Of a DNA stretch of 24,499 nt, positions 24,338 to 24,499 are shown piece after piece. Numbering within the stretch: position 1 is the first letter of the stretch; every line of letters begins with the position of its first letter. Where the stretch lies: positions 1 to 24,499 of the forward strand of contig JADJYY010000037.1 of NCBI GenBank assembly GCA_016719465.1, in the 5' to 3' direction. A program made the position numbers and the translations under genes. The DNA comes from Hydrogenophilales bacterium (GTDB taxonomy: Bacteria > Pseudomonadota > Gammaproteobacteria > Burkholderiales > Thiobacillaceae). Below the pieces are notes generated by a model that had not been told where the DNA came from, did no database searches, and saw nothing but the letters and a program-made list of their open reading frames with translations.

Positions 24338-24414
24338 TGGTCGGGGTGAGAGGATTCGAACCTCCGGCCTCCACGTCCCGAACGTGGCGCTCTACCAGGC
24401 TAAGCTACACCCCG
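24338..24414 (-). tRNA. tRNA-Pro (anticodon CGG), intact
   Basis: 77 nt on the minus strand. The acceptor arm CGGGGTG pairs with CACCCCG, followed by A and an encoded CCA (24340-24338). The D-arm contains AGCCTGGTAGAGC, the anticodon arm CCACG-TTCGGGA-CGTGG gives anticodon CGG (Pro, codon CCG), and the T-arm is GGAGG-TTCGAAT-CCTCT (final pair G-U). The loop TTCGGGA equals that of E. coli proK. The last 45 bp are repeated at 20891-20935, making this the reconstituted integration target. Confidence 0.95.
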
Positions 24415-24499
24415 ACTTGGATCCGATCGCCGAGTGACGATCAGAATTCGCGGGAAACCGCGAAAGTCGATAATTCTAACAAAGCAGATTTGTATTGGC
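24415..24499 (-). promoter_or_regulatory. Upstream region of tRNA-Pro
   Basis: On the minus strand a TAGAAT box (one mismatch from TATAAT) lies about 60-65 bp before the tRNA, within TTTGTTAGAATTATCG; its -35 would be at the window edge. A hairpin cgcgg-gaaa-ccgcg occupies 24449-24462. A promoter is plausible but incomplete in the window. Confidence 0.35.

Overview
The window looks like chromosomal DNA of a GC-rich betaproteobacterium, possibly of the Rhodocyclales/Nitrosomonadales group. The grounds are the rRNA sequence, the order of housekeeping genes and the GC-rich codon use. This placement is inference, since no database search was possible. A phosphoribulokinase gene hints at Calvin-cycle capacity, but no RuBisCO gene is in view.

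Layout. 1-1930: the 3' part of a 23S rRNA gene, a 5S rRNA gene and a strong terminator close an rRNA operon. 1956-3303: xseA on the minus strand, broken by a one-base frameshift. 3304-3774: a non-coding, relatively AT-rich gap with two perfect DnaA boxes and a GC hairpin. 3775-7710: an arginine cluster (argD, argF, a DUF2283 gene, argG) followed by ppnP. 7778-9297: gmk and yicC on the minus strand. 9354-12576: a Ser/Thr kinase, a PP2C phosphatase, rph and rdgB on the plus strand. 12573-14990: a soluble histidine kinase and a response regulator with a TPR-like tail (minus). 15053-16219: hemW (plus). 16324-17274: a phosphoribulokinase (minus). 17447-20868: a compact plus-strand run of a DUF2238 membrane protein, a divergent FolE-like protein, an isoprenylcysteine-methyltransferase-like membrane protein, cytochrome b561 and two periplasmic YceI proteins.

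From 20891 to 24414 the character changes. A 45-bp copy of the 3' end of tRNA-Pro(CGG) at 20891-20935 matches the intact tRNA-Pro gene at 24338-24414. This is the footprint of an element that integrated into the tRNA gene. The 3.4 kb between holds a large nested hairpin, a small unknown ORF, a decayed gene that resembles the start of a replication initiation (Rep) protein, an intact IS256-family insertion sequence, and a small secreted Cys-rich protein cut off by that IS. No integrase gene is visible. I read the region as the remnant of a small tRNA-integrated replicon, perhaps ssDNA or filamentous-phage-like, eroded by IS-linked deletion.

How the genes work together. argD, argF and argG supply three steps of arginine synthesis and are tightly spaced. 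gmk, ppnP, rph and rdgB handle nucleotides and RNA. The kinase and phosphatase form a translationally coupled reversible-phosphorylation pair. The most unusual chromosomal group is the 17447-20868 run. It couples a FolE-like enzyme with altered active-site positions to a membrane methyltransferase, a haem b membrane protein and two lipocalin-like YceI proteins, which suggests a membrane redox or isoprenoid/quinone-related function that I cannot name.
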